From the NCBI RefSeq assembly GCF_000369525.1, contig NZ_KB850071.1:1-64000 (forward strand): 64,000 bases of DNA. The letters run 5' to 3'. The position numbers and the translations under genes were made by a program. A model generated the notes under the pieces. It was given only the letters and a program-made list of their open reading frames with translations. It searched no databases and was not told the DNA's origin. Shown in pieces: positions 28,621 through 37,176 of this stretch; position 1 is the first letter of the stretch, and each line of letters opens with the position of its first letter. Source of the stretch: Acinetobacter higginsii (GTDB lineage: Bacteria > Pseudomonadota > Gammaproteobacteria > Pseudomonadales > Moraxellaceae).

Positions 28621-29226
28621 TCAGGGACGTTTGCTTAGCACTTCATCGACTAAACCATACTCTTTGGCTGCTTGTGCCGTCATGAAATTATCACGATCTG
28701 TATCACGTGCAACGGTCTCATAATCTTGACCACTATGTTCAGCCATTAAGCGATTTAAACGCTCTTTTATGAACAGAATTTCACGTGCGTGAATTTCAAT
28801 ATCAGAAGCCTGACCACGGAAACCACCTAATGGTTGGTGGATCATCACACGCGCATTTTCAAGACAGTAACGTTTACCTTTTGCACCCGCATTCAATAAG
28901 AATGCACCCATTGATGCGGCTTGTCCCATACAGTAGGTCACAACATCTGGTTTAATAAACTGCATGGTGTCGTAAATCGCCATACCCGCAGTGACTGAAC
29001 CGCCTGGTGAATTGATATAAAGGTGAATATCTTTTTCTGGATTTTCTGCTTCAAGAAATAACATCTGCGCAACGATTAAGTTCGCCATGTTATCTTCAAC
29101 TTCACCCGTTAAGAAAATAACACGCTCACGTAATAGACGTGAAAAAATATCGAATGAACGCTCACCGCGAGATGATTGTTCAACGACAACAGGAACTAAA
29201 GCATTTTCAATTGTTGGAACATACAT
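28621..29226 (-). CDS. clpP: ClpP, ATP-dependent protease proteolytic subunit
   Basis: 201 aa. Serine protease forming the double-heptamer chamber. Catalytic triad by position: Ser105 ([11 protein letters not shown]), His130 (MIHQPLGG), Asp179 (DTDRDNFM); the spacings equal those of the E. coli enzyme. Transcribed toward clpX. Confidence 0.97.
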   Translation of the reverse strand: MYVPTIENALVPVVVEQSSRGERSFDIFSRLLRERVIFLTGEVEDNMANLIVAQMLFLEAENPEKDIHLYINSPGGSVTAGMAIYDTMQFIKPDVVTYCMGQAASMGAFLLNAGAKGKRYCLENARVMIHQPLGGFRGQASDIEIHAREILFIKERLNRLMAEHSGQDYETVARDTDRDNFMTAQAAKEYGLVDEVLSKRP

Positions 29227-29423
29227 ACGTTTACTTATTCCTAAATTATTGTGACTCGATCTATGCCAACAATATGAGGGATAATCAATGAAATTGCAAA
29301 AGGTTCAATCTTAAATATTCGATTATTTAGACTAAAATCTGGCAATTTTTCGACAAATTAACACTTTGCTAACAGAGGGTTTGCAGACTTTACATCGATA
29401 CTTTAAGCAAGGGAGATTTTCTG

Positions 29424-29507
29424 ATGATGCACAACATGGTTTATGAAATTTCACACCTATGCTTAAAGCTCTGCAAGCCAAAGTCTTACTGTTTTAAATC
29501 AGAATGA
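29424..29507 (+). CDS. Possible 27-codon small protein or sRNA, antisense side of tig-clpP
   Basis: Frame of 27 codons (MMHNMVYEISHLCLKLCKPK then seven more, stop TGA). AAGGGAGA at 29408-29415 lies 8 bases before the ATG, and a strong intrinsic terminator follows at 29531. Ribosome site, short frame and terminator in a row resemble a small transcript unit. Against it: the frame is very short, no promoter is certain, and the terminator is explained by tig on the other strand. Treat as a candidate only. Confidence 0.25.
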   Translation: MMHNMVYEISHLCLKLCKPKSYCFKSE

Positions 29508-29530
29508 AATACAAAATTCTAAACCCTAAA

Positions 29531-29560
29531 GAAAAAGGCGCATTAAGCGCCTTTTTCTTG
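29531..29560. terminator. tig terminator (bidirectional)
   Basis: Stem GAAAAAGGCGC / GCGCCTTTTTC with a four-base loop just downstream of tig; T-rich on both strands. Confidence 0.9.
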
Positions 29561-29578
29561 AATCAACTTTTTAAAAGA

Positions 29579-30910
29579 TTAGCCACGGCGAGCTTGTTGT
29601 TCTTTCAATAAGTCTTCATAGCTGATCGCAACATCTTTTACTTTAGCTGCAGCTAAGATGTGATCAACAACTTGATCTTCTAACACAACAGCTTCGATTT
29701 GAGCACGTTGTTGTTGGTCATTTTTGAAGTATTCAACAACTTCTGTTGGATCTTCATAAGAAGAAGCCATGTCATCGATATAAGCATCAACACGTGCTTG
29801 GTCAACTTCAAGTTTAGCGTCAGCCAATACTTTGCTTACCAATACGCCAAGCTTAACTGATTTTTCAGCTTGTTCTTTGAACAATTCATCCGGAAGCATG
29901 CTGCTGTCAAATGCGCCTGCACCTTGAGCACCAAACTGTTGAGTGAACTGTTGGATCATTTGTTGACGTTGACGGTCAATTTCTTGAGCAACCATTGAAG
30001 CAGGAACTTCAATTTCGTTTGCAGCAACAAGCGCATCAAATGCAGCTTGTTTAACTTGGTTACGAAGACCGTTGCGAACTTCACGTTCCATATTCTTACG
30101 AACGTCAGCTTTTAACTTGTCTAAGCCTTCTTCTTCAGTTAAACCAAAGATTTTTAAGAATTCAGCATCGATTTCTGGAAGTTTTGCTTTTTCAACTTGC
30201 TTCACAGTGATTTTGAATTGAGCTGCTTTACCCGCTAAGTTTTCAGCTTGGTAATCTTCAGGGAAAGTCACGTCAATCACTTTCTCTTCGCCAGCTTTCA
30301 TACCAACGATACCGTCTTCAAAGCCTGGAATCATACGACCTGAACCAAGTACGAGTTTAAAGTCTTCAGCAGCACCGCCTTCAAACTTCTCACCATCAAC
30401 AGTACCTTCAAAGTCGAAAGTTACTTGCATGTCTTTCTTCGCCATACCTTTAGTTACAGCCCAAGTTTGACGTTGTTTTTGCAAGTTTTCGATCATGACA
30501 TCAACGTCTTTGTCGTTGATTTCTGATGCTTTACGTTCAACTTCCAAGTCAGCAAAAGCTTTAACTTCTACTTCAGGATAAACTTCAACAGTCGCTTCAA
30601 AAACTAAAGCATCATCTTTGTTTTCAACTTTTTCAATGTTCGGCATACCGACCGCATTGATTTTTTCTTGTTGAATTGCTTCAAATACTGTGTCGCGAAT
30701 GATGTCATTCACAACTTCTTGATAAATGCCCGCACCATATTCACGGCGAACAACATTCAAAGGCACTTTACCTGGACGGAAGCCGTTGATCTTCACAGTT
30801 TTGGCAGTGCGTTGTAAGCGAGCTTCAAACTGCTCGTTAACACGGCTCGTCGGTACAGAAACATTTAAACGACGGGCAACGCCCGAAACCGCTTCAGTCG
30901 TTACTTGCAT
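29579..30910 (-). CDS. tig: Trigger factor
   Basis: 443 aa ribosome-bound chaperone with peptidyl-prolyl isomerase activity. The N-terminal ribosome-binding domain has GFRPGKVP (the ribosome contact); an FKBP-like domain follows at about 155-245 ([17 protein letters not shown]), then the helical C-terminal chaperone domain. The frame opens 10 codons earlier, but the ATG at 30910 is preceded by GAGGAAG and gives the normal start MQVT. Confidence 0.96.
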   Translation of the reverse strand: MQVTTEAVSGVARRLNVSVPTSRVNEQFEARLQRTAKTVKINGFRPGKVPLNVVRREYGAGIYQEVVNDIIRDTVFEAIQQEKINAVGMPNIEKVENKDDALVFEATVEVYPEVEVKAFADLEVERKASEINDKDVDVMIENLQKQRQTWAVTKGMAKKDMQVTFDFEGTVDGEKFEGGAAEDFKLVLGSGRMIPGFEDGIVGMKAGEEKVIDVTFPEDYQAENLAGKAAQFKITVKQVEKAKLPEIDAEFLKIFGLTEEEGLDKLKADVRKNMEREVRNGLRNQVKQAAFDALVAANEIEVPASMVAQEIDRQRQQMIQQFTQQFGAQGAGAFDSSMLPDELFKEQAEKSVKLGVLVSKVLADAKLEVDQARVDAYIDDMASSYEDPTEVVEYFKNDQQQRAQIEAVVLEDQVVDHILAAAKVKDVAISYEDLLKEQQARRG

Positions 30911-31077
30911 GGCTTCCTCGATATTAGTTAGTAATAACAATTTTTAAAGTGCCACATTATATGACAACTTTCTGGATATACAAAATCGGATGCTAAAAAA
31001 GCAAATATATTTCTCATTTTAGCCAAAAACATAGATTTCTTAAAATAACCTTAAATCAAATGTTACCTTTTGTTGTT

Positions 31078-31096
31078 AATGATAAGTATTATCACT
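31078..31096 (+). promoter_or_regulatory. Fur-box-like operator upstream of TonB receptor 1
   Basis: TGATAAGTATTATCA (31080-31094) is a perfect 6-3-6 inverted repeat inside AATGATAAGTATTATCACT. It matches the Fur consensus (GATAATGATAATCATTATC) in its core and sits about 65 bases before the receptor start. Fur binding is inferred. Confidence 0.75.
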
Positions 31097-31158
31097 ATAC
31101 TTTGTGCTGTTTTTAAGCATTTGTTCTTTTTTTCTCGTCCAGCTTTGGAACTCTAGTT

Positions 31159-33363
31159 ATGAGTAAATTTAATTTGAATCCCCTTTCATTTGCATTACTT
31201 GGGGCAATGACCACATCCGCTTTCGCAGATACAACGACAGCATCTGAAAATACCAACACACACCAACTTGCAACCATTGTGGTATCGGCAGCTGGTTTTG
31301 AACAAGATATTAAAAATGCACCAGCAAGTATCACAGTCATTACTGCTCAAGATTTGAAAGATAAAAGAATTAATTCCATTGCAGATGCATTAATTGATGT
31401 AGAAGGCGTTGATATCAGCCCAACAGCAGGTAAAACAGGTGGTTTGAATATTCGTATTCGAGGAATGGATTCTGAATACACACTTGTATTAGTAGATGGT
31501 AGAAGACAAAACAGTACAGGCGACATTACGCCAAATGGTTTTGGTGAATCCAATAACAGTTTTATTCCCCCAATATCTGCAATTGAGCGAATCGAGGTAA
31601 TTCGAGGGCCTGCTTCTACACTTTATGGTTCTGATGCTATGGGTGGCGTAGTCAATATTATTACTAAAAAAGTAACTGATGAATGGACAGGCTCAGTAAC
31701 TTTAGAAGGCACAATTCTACCAAACTCATCTGATTTTGGTAATCAACGCTCTGTCGATGCATTTATTACGGGTCCACTTATAAAAAATCTACTAGGTTTA
31801 CAATTAAGAGGCAGAAAGGCTGAGAGAGACCAATCCAATGTTGTTAGGAAGGATGATGAGTCAACTGATGAATCATTGAATATGGGAAATAACCCAACCA
31901 AATCCGATATTGAAACCATTGGTGCACGCTTAACTCTTACACCGACAGATAACCATGACTTATCTGTGGAATACGAGCAAACACAGCAATGGTACGATAA
32001 CAGCAAGGGACAACTGGGTACTTTAGGTGCCAATGGAGGCTATGCAGAGTCTCAAAAATATAATCGTGAAAAATATATTTTAGCGCATACATGGAGAAGC
32101 GATTTTGGTAATTTAGAATCCAGTATTAGTAATATTCAGACCGAAACTATTGGTCGTCTAATTCCTTCTCGCGCGCAAAACGGATCTAAAGCCATTACTC
32201 CAAGACTTCTAGAAAGTGAAGATACAACTTTTGATACCAAATTTACGACTGAACATTTCTCGGGTCATAAAATCACTCTAGGTGGCCAATGGTGGGAAGC
32301 TAATATCAAAGATGGTTTACGTGCCAATAAAGAAATCTCCTTTAAACAGCTAGGTCTTTTCGCTGAAGATACATGGTCAATCACAGATAGTCTGGCACTT
32401 ACGCTTGGTTTACGATACGACGACCATGATACCTTTGGAGACTTCTGGACTCCACGTGCTTATCTAGTCTGGAATGCGAATGACAACTGGACATTTAAAG
32501 GTGGATATAACGAGGGCTACAAAGCACCTAGACTTGAGCGTTTAACCGATGGTATCTATAACGTTGGTGGACAAGGCCGAACTCCTCTCTTTGGAAATCC
32601 AAATTTAAAACCTGAAAAAAGTAATAACTTCGAAATCGGAACATATTTTAGTAATGGCTCTAATTTTGATGCCAATATGACGGCTTTTTATAGCCAAGTT
32701 AAAGACAAAATCGTAACTGGGGCAATTGAAAGAACTTGTGATGCTGCCAGTAGTGATGCTTTCGGAGGAAAAGTTGCCTGTGAAAACTTTATGGCAAGCG
32801 TTGGCACACCTTGGCTAATGGAAAATGGAGATACAGGGACTCGCTCATGGAACGTTACACGACCAACCAATGCTGAAAAAGCTGAAATTTATGGAATAGA
32901 AACAGGATTTAACTGGGAATTTGTACCTGATTGGAAATTTGGTATCAACTACACGTGGACAAACACAGAGATTAAAGATAAGAGCATTGGAAATCCACCA
33001 CTTAACGATACGCCTGAACATATTGCAAATGCTTCACTTAAATGGCAGGCAGATGACAATATCCAACTTTGGGCTCGTGGTGAATACCGCAGTGAAAGGG
33101 CTCGCTACCTCAAAACTTATCAAAATATGAGCACTGCAGAAAAAAATGCTTACGATGCTTTGGGTGATTATAAAGAATATGCCTTATTACATGTAGGCTC
33201 TAATTTTAATATCACACCAAACTGGAACTTGGGCGTTGCTTTGTATAATGTTTTTGATAAGAATTTCAATGACTATGAGCGTGTTGGTACCAGCTATTAT
33301 AACCGCTACAGCAATACCCAAGAAGGTCGTCGCGTTCAATTAAGCACAACTTTCTCTTTCTAA
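31159..33363 (+). CDS. TonB-dependent siderophore receptor (CirA/FepA-like)
   Basis: 734 aa outer-membrane beta-barrel. Signal peptide 1-23 (ending AFA), a TonB-box-like LATIVVSA near residue 38, plug domain with RIRGMDSEYTLVLVDGRR and IERIEVIRGPASTLYGSDAMGGVVNI, then the barrel ending in the aromatic terminus RVQLSTTFSF. This is typical of catecholate siderophore or colicin-I receptors; the ligand cannot be decided. The Fur-like site upstream predicts induction by iron limitation. Confidence 0.88.
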   Translation: MSKFNLNPLSFALLGAMTTSAFADTTTASENTNTHQLATIVVSAAGFEQDIKNAPASITVITAQDLKDKRINSIADALIDVEGVDISPTAGKTGGLNIRIRGMDSEYTLVLVDGRRQNSTGDITPNGFGESNNSFIPPISAIERIEVIRGPASTLYGSDAMGGVVNIITKKVTDEWTGSVTLEGTILPNSSDFGNQRSVDAFITGPLIKNLLGLQLRGRKAERDQSNVVRKDDESTDESLNMGNNPTKSDIETIGARLTLTPTDNHDLSVEYEQTQQWYDNSKGQLGTLGANGGYAESQKYNREKYILAHTWRSDFGNLESSISNIQTETIGRLIPSRAQNGSKAITPRLLESEDTTFDTKFTTEHFSGHKITLGGQWWEANIKDGLRANKEISFKQLGLFAEDTWSITDSLALTLGLRYDDHDTFGDFWTPRAYLVWNANDNWTFKGGYNEGYKAPRLERLTDGIYNVGGQGRTPLFGNPNLKPEKSNNFEIGTYFSNGSNFDANMTAFYSQVKDKIVTGAIERTCDAASSDAFGGKVACENFMASVGTPWLMENGDTGTRSWNVTRPTNAEKAEIYGIETGFNWEFVPDWKFGINYTWTNTEIKDKSIGNPPLNDTPEHIANASLKWQADDNIQLWARGEYRSERARYLKTYQNMSTAEKNAYDALGDYKEYALLHVGSNFNITPNWNLGVALYNVFDKNFNDYERVGTSYYNRYSNTQEGRRVQLSTTFSF

Positions 33364-33375
33364 ACACAATCTTTT

Positions 33376-33408
33376 CACTAGTTATTAGAAATCATCTAAT
33401 GACTAGTG
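33376..33408. terminator. Hairpin after TonB receptor 1, possible terminator
   Basis: 14-bp stem CACTAGTTATTAGA / TCTAATGACTAGTG with one wobble pair and a five-base loop, 13 bases after the stop. No T-run follows, so it may protect or end the transcript rather than act as a classic intrinsic terminator. Confidence 0.5.
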
Positions 33409-33583
33409 AAACACTTATCTAAATTAAAAGTCAAACCTTAAAAAACAATCGTTTTTTTAGATTAAATAAAAAAATCAACAAATTAACAACATTATTGAAC
33501 AATTAAGGATGAAAAATTATTTAAGTTTCCATTGTAATAATTAGAAACAATTGAAAAAAACAATCCAAAACAAATGAATATAG

Positions 33584-33602
33584 AAATGACAATGATTATC
33601 CT
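33584..33602 (+). promoter_or_regulatory. Fur-box-like operator upstream of piuA
   Basis: AAATGACAATGATTATCCT matches the Fur consensus in most positions (core AATGATTATC) and lies about 35 bases before the receptor start. Confidence 0.7.
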
Positions 33603-33635
33603 TTGCATAAATTTTTACACTGTTAGGCGTGTCCC

Positions 33636-35930
33636 ATGTCTTTTATTAAATCACGGAAGAAGCTCGTTTCTTCTGCAATTGCATCTTCACTCTCAGTAAT
33701 TGCAGTACCAGCGATTGCACAAGATCAGGCAGTTCAGCTTCCAACAATTCATGCGCATGCTGCTCAAGAAGAATCTTTAAAAGTAGATCAGTCTGCAAAT
33801 GCAAAATTTGTAGCACCACTGAAAGACACGCCGAAGTCAGTTTCAATTCTGTCGCAAAAATTAATTAAAGATACAAACTCAAATACCTTACTTGAAGCAC
33901 TTCGTTATGAACCAGGTATTACTTTAGGTGCTGGTGAAGGTGGTACACCATTTACAGATATGCCTTATATTCGCGGTTATAGCGGCCAATCTTCTATTTA
34001 TGTAGACGGCGTACGTAACACCACCTCTCAAAGCCGCGATATGTTTGCAATTGAACAAGTTGAAGTCATTAAAGGCTCTTCTTCTACCCTTGGTGGTGGC
34101 GGTAGTGTGGGTGGTAGTATCAACCTCGTACCTAAAGTGGCACATCAAGGTGATGTCTATCAAGGCAGTATTCAAGGTGGGACCGATAACTATCGCCATA
34201 TCCAACTTGATGCAAATAAAGATTTTGGCAATGGCGTTGCAGGCCGTGTCGTAGTGATGGGACATGAAAATGAAAAGCCTGGTCAACACAACGGTGCAGA
34301 ATTTGCTCGTGCGGGTCTCGCATCAAGCCTTGCTTTTGGCTTAGATACAGCAACACGTGGCACATTGAGTTATTACTACCTACGTAGCAATGACGAACCA
34401 GATGCAGGAATTCCTTTCAACAACCCAACCCGCGCTCCTGCTGGTGTGACGCTTAACCCAGGTGATGGCCGTCCAGTGAGTGTCAAAGCTGGAACTTACT
34501 ATGGTTGGAAAGATCGTGATTTTGACAAACGTGAAAATCATATTGGTACATTTAAGTTAGAGCATGATTTCAATGAAAATCTAACCTTGTCAAACGTGGC
34601 AACTTACAACAAGTCGAAGTCTGACTATGTGTATACCAATGCGGATGATTCGAATGGAAATATTTACCGTGGTACGGTTGCTCGTCGTGCTTTAAGCCGT
34701 ATTTTAGATACTGACGCATATAGTGACCAACTTTCTTTAAGAGGTAAGTTCAACACAGGTGCATTCAAACATTCATTTAATCTGGGTACTGAGTGGAGCT
34801 ATCAAAATACTGATCAAGGTATGCATACGTTTACCAATGCTGCAGGTCAAACCACATCAACCATTTTGGCATCTAATGTTAGTGGTTGTAATTCAACTGC
34901 AGCAATCGCAAATGGTTGGTGTACCAGTTTAAATAACCCTGGTAATGGTGTGTTTACCGACACAATGGGCAGTATCAAAGGGCAATCAACTACACGTAGC
35001 CGTACAGCTTCTGTTTATGCCTTAGATAGCATCGAATTTAATCCACAGTGGTTACTTAACTTAGGTGTCCGTTGGGATAAATTTGAAACAGAGAAGAAAT
35101 ACAATAAAGACGTATATGGTGCAACTGGTGGAGCTTATAACTCAACCATTACAATTCCTAAAGGAACGAAATACGAAAGTGATTCAGACTTCTTCACTTA
35201 CCAAGCTGGTTTAGTATTTAAGCCAACTGAATCAGGTAGCATCTATGCAAGTTATGCAACCTCAGCAAACCCAGTGGGTGTTTTAGCTGAAGGCGATAGC
35301 AGCGATAACGCTCTAGGTACTACAGATATTGTAAATAACCTTAAGCCTGAAGAAGCACGTACTTTTGAAATCGGAACCAAATGGGATTTGTTTAATGACC
35401 GTGCAAATTTAACGGCTGCAATTTTCCGTACTGAAAAGCAAAATACACGTATTCAAATTGATCCTACGACTACAACCAATGCTGGTGAAAGTAAAGTGGA
35501 TGGCTTTGAAGTCAGCTTAAACGGCAAAGTTACTAACAAATGGGATATCTCTGCAGGCTATAGCTACTTAGACAGTGAAATTACTAAAGCGGCTTATAAT
35601 GCAGTTGCTCAAGAAGGTAAACCATTACCATTTGTCGCCAAAAACAGCGCAACATTATGGTCAACTTATCGCGTATTACCGAACTTGACTCTAGGTGCTG
35701 GCGCAGAATATCGTGATCAAGTTTTTGTAAACACCACTGCACCAAAATATTTACCAACTTATACCATCTATAATGCGATGGCAAAATATGATGTAAATAA
35801 GAACGTGAATGTTCAGCTAAATGTAAATAACATTGGTGATAAACGTTACTTCACCAGCGCACATGCAGCACATTATGCCTTTGAAGGTAATGGACGTAAT
35901 GCAGTCTTAGCGATTAACTTTAAATACTAA
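33636..35930 (+). CDS. piuA: TonB-dependent catecholate receptor, Fiu/PiuA type
   Basis: 764 aa outer-membrane receptor. Signal peptide to about residue 28 (IAQDQ follows), plug with PYIRGYSGQSSIYVDGVRN and VEVIKGSSSTLGGGGSVGGSIN, and a barrel ending in AVLAINFKY. Fiu/PiuA receptors take up monomeric catechols and Fe-dihydroxybenzoyl compounds, and catechol beta-lactams such as cefiderocol. The adjacent PiuC gene is the usual partner (fiu-ybiX in E. coli) and supports the name. A Fur-like site lies upstream. Confidence 0.85.
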   Translation: MSFIKSRKKLVSSAIASSLSVIAVPAIAQDQAVQLPTIHAHAAQEESLKVDQSANAKFVAPLKDTPKSVSILSQKLIKDTNSNTLLEALRYEPGITLGAGEGGTPFTDMPYIRGYSGQSSIYVDGVRNTTSQSRDMFAIEQVEVIKGSSSTLGGGGSVGGSINLVPKVAHQGDVYQGSIQGGTDNYRHIQLDANKDFGNGVAGRVVVMGHENEKPGQHNGAEFARAGLASSLAFGLDTATRGTLSYYYLRSNDEPDAGIPFNNPTRAPAGVTLNPGDGRPVSVKAGTYYGWKDRDFDKRENHIGTFKLEHDFNENLTLSNVATYNKSKSDYVYTNADDSNGNIYRGTVARRALSRILDTDAYSDQLSLRGKFNTGAFKHSFNLGTEWSYQNTDQGMHTFTNAAGQTTSTILASNVSGCNSTAAIANGWCTSLNNPGNGVFTDTMGSIKGQSTTRSRTASVYALDSIEFNPQWLLNLGVRWDKFETEKKYNKDVYGATGGAYNSTITIPKGTKYESDSDFFTYQAGLVFKPTESGSIYASYATSANPVGVLAEGDSSDNALGTTDIVNNLKPEEARTFEIGTKWDLFNDRANLTAAIFRTEKQNTRIQIDPTTTTNAGESKVDGFEVSLNGKVTNKWDISAGYSYLDSEITKAAYNAVAQEGKPLPFVAKNSATLWSTYRVLPNLTLGAGAEYRDQVFVNTTAPKYLPTYTIYNAMAKYDVNKNVNVQLNVNNIGDKRYFTSAHAAHYAFEGNGRNAVLAINFKY

Positions 35931-35974
35931 GCCAAAATCCATAAAATATTTATGGAATTAAACTCAGTTCGTAT

Positions 35975-36002
35975 AAAATAGCCTCGACATGAGGCTATTT
36001 TT
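35975..36002 (+). terminator. Terminator between piuA and piuC
   Basis: Stem AAAATAGCCTC / GAGGCTATTTT with a five-base loop. It separates piuA from piuC, so piuC depends on read-through or a promoter of its own. Confidence 0.85.
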
Positions 36003-36035
36003 ACATATGAAGCAAATACTCAAAAGGTGTTCACA

Positions 36036-36719
36036 GTGATTCATCATATTCCCAATGTATTAACGAAAGAACAAGTTGCAGAGTTCCGTCGCTTGATGGC
36101 AGATGCAGATTGGGTGGGTGGAAAAGTCACCGCAGGTACACTCTCTGCTTCCGTGAAAAAAAATCAGCAGTTATCTGAGCAAGATCCACTCACTCACGCG
36201 CTCAGTGATATCGTGATCAAAGCAATTTGGCAAAACCCACTTTTTCAAGCAGCAGCGCTTCCTCATAAAATCATTCCTCCCCTATTTAATCGTTATGATG
36301 AATCTGAAAGCTTTGGCTTCCATGTCGACAACTCGATTCGCCTGATTCGTGGCACATCTGAGCAAATCCGCACTGATTTATCATGCACCTTATTCTTAAG
36401 CGAACCAGAAGAATATGAAGGTGGTGAACTGGTCATTGAAGACACTTATGGCTACCATGAGATTAAACTCCCTGCTGGTGATGTGGTGCTTTACCCATCA
36501 ACCAGTTTGCATGAAGTCAGCAGTATTAGCATGGGAACCCGTTTTGCCTCATTTTTTTGGGTACAAAGCTTAATTCGGGATGACAGTAAACGCCACCTAT
36601 TATTTACTTTAGATGAAAGTATTCGTGAATTACGGAAAACCCATGGCGATGCTTATCCAGAAGTGATGAAACTCACCAACATTTACCATAACCTGATTCG
36701 GATGTGGTCTGAACTCTAA
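36036..36719 (+). CDS. piuC: Fe(II)/2-oxoglutarate-dependent dioxygenase PiuC (YbiX)
   Basis: 227 aa PKHD-type hydroxylase. Iron ligands in GFHVDN (His-x-Asp) and STSLHEV (distal His); the 2-oxoglutarate Arg follows in GTRFASFFW. PiuC accompanies catecholate receptors; its substrate is not settled. Start choice: a GTG at 36027 opens the frame, but the GTG at 36036 has AAAGG 8 bases upstream and gives the family N-terminus (IHHIPNVLTKEQV). Confidence 0.9.
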   Translation: MIHHIPNVLTKEQVAEFRRLMADADWVGGKVTAGTLSASVKKNQQLSEQDPLTHALSDIVIKAIWQNPLFQAAALPHKIIPPLFNRYDESESFGFHVDNSIRLIRGTSEQIRTDLSCTLFLSEPEEYEGGELVIEDTYGYHEIKLPAGDVVLYPSTSLHEVSSISMGTRFASFFWVQSLIRDDSKRHLLFTLDESIRELRKTHGDAYPEVMKLTNIYHNLIRMWSEL

Positions 36720-36738
36720 ATCACACACTTTTCAAAGC

Positions 36739-36769
36739 TTAGAGATAAAAACAACTTTTTTATCTCTAA
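36739..36769. terminator. AT-rich hairpin after piuC, weak terminator
   Basis: Stem TTAGAGATAAAA / TTTTATCTCTAA, loop of seven, 19 bases after the piuC stop. It is stable in length but poor in GC. Confidence 0.5.
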
Positions 36770-36782
36770 TTGATAAAATTAC

Positions 36783-36837
36783 GGAAATTTTTCCCCATTA
36801 AAATTTAAATAGTGCAAAAAACAGGGAAATATTTCCC
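36783..36837. promoter_or_regulatory. Two related palindromes upstream of the leu leader
   Basis: GGGAAATATTTCCC (36824-36837) is a perfect 14-base palindrome; a near copy, GGAAATTTTTCC, lies at 36783-36794. Both sit 120-175 bases before the leader ORF. They look like a pair of operator half-regions, but the binding protein is unknown. Confidence 0.4.
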
Positions 36838-36957
36838 ATTCATTCAAATTAAAATGTTTTATAGACCTTTGCAGTCGTCTGTATTTTCGCCTAGACTGAA
36901 TATCGTTAGATGATTAATATAACTGCAAAATTAAATACCCCATATGAATGGTAGATG

Positions 36958-37044
36958 ATGAAAACAAATCGCGGCTTTACCCACCCGTCTCATATAACAC
37001 ATCTCGCTGCACTTCTCCTGATGCTGCGCCTCGCGCGCGTATAA
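36958..37044 (+). CDS. leuL: leu operon leader peptide (28 aa)
   Basis: Short frame of 28 codons (an extra ATG directly before it could add one). The C-terminal half is rich in Leu: HLAALLLMLRLARV carries six Leu in 14 residues, with a run of three, using CTC, CTT and CTG codons. It ends about 130 bases before leuA. Leu-rich leader peptides control leuA by attenuation in many gamma-proteobacteria: when charged tRNA-Leu is scarce, the ribosome stalls on the Leu codons and changes RNA folding. No strong ribosome site is visible. The coding call rests on Leu content and position. Confidence 0.7.
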   Translation: MKTNRGFTHPSHITHLAALLLMLRLARV

Positions 37045-37160
37045 ATTTTTTCGCCTACATTTTTAGGCGCTCGATCCCCGAATTCGCTTTAAATTAATTC
37101 TTATAGACACCATATATATCTGTAGCACGTTGCTTTTATTTGACTCAGCAACCATGCTAC
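37045..37160 (+). promoter_or_regulatory. leuA leader RNA with alternative hairpins
   Basis: Hairpin CGCCTA / TAGGCG (about 37052-37070) follows the leader stop. Its 3' arm (AGGCGC) could instead pair with GCGCCT inside the Leu codons, giving two exclusive folds. A second hairpin, GTAGCA-GTTGC / GCAAC-TGCTAC (37122-37160), ends right at the leuA ribosome site. No T-run follows either hairpin, so control at translation or by a Rho-type route is as likely as classic attenuation. Confidence 0.5.
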
Positions 37161-37176
37161 GACAAGGAGTTTTCTC

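Larger units (their letters stand above)
29227..29578. other. tig-clpP intergenic region
   Basis: 352 bases. It must hold the clpP promoter (minus strand) and the tig terminator at 29531-29560. On the plus strand it holds a short open frame with a good ribosome site, listed separately. No clear heat-shock promoter was recognised. Confidence 0.5.

Noticed and set aside
33376..33408. Second Fur or other operator in the receptor gap
   Set aside because: The 14-bp hairpin is just after a stop codon and lacks the Fur core; a 3'-end hairpin is more likely.
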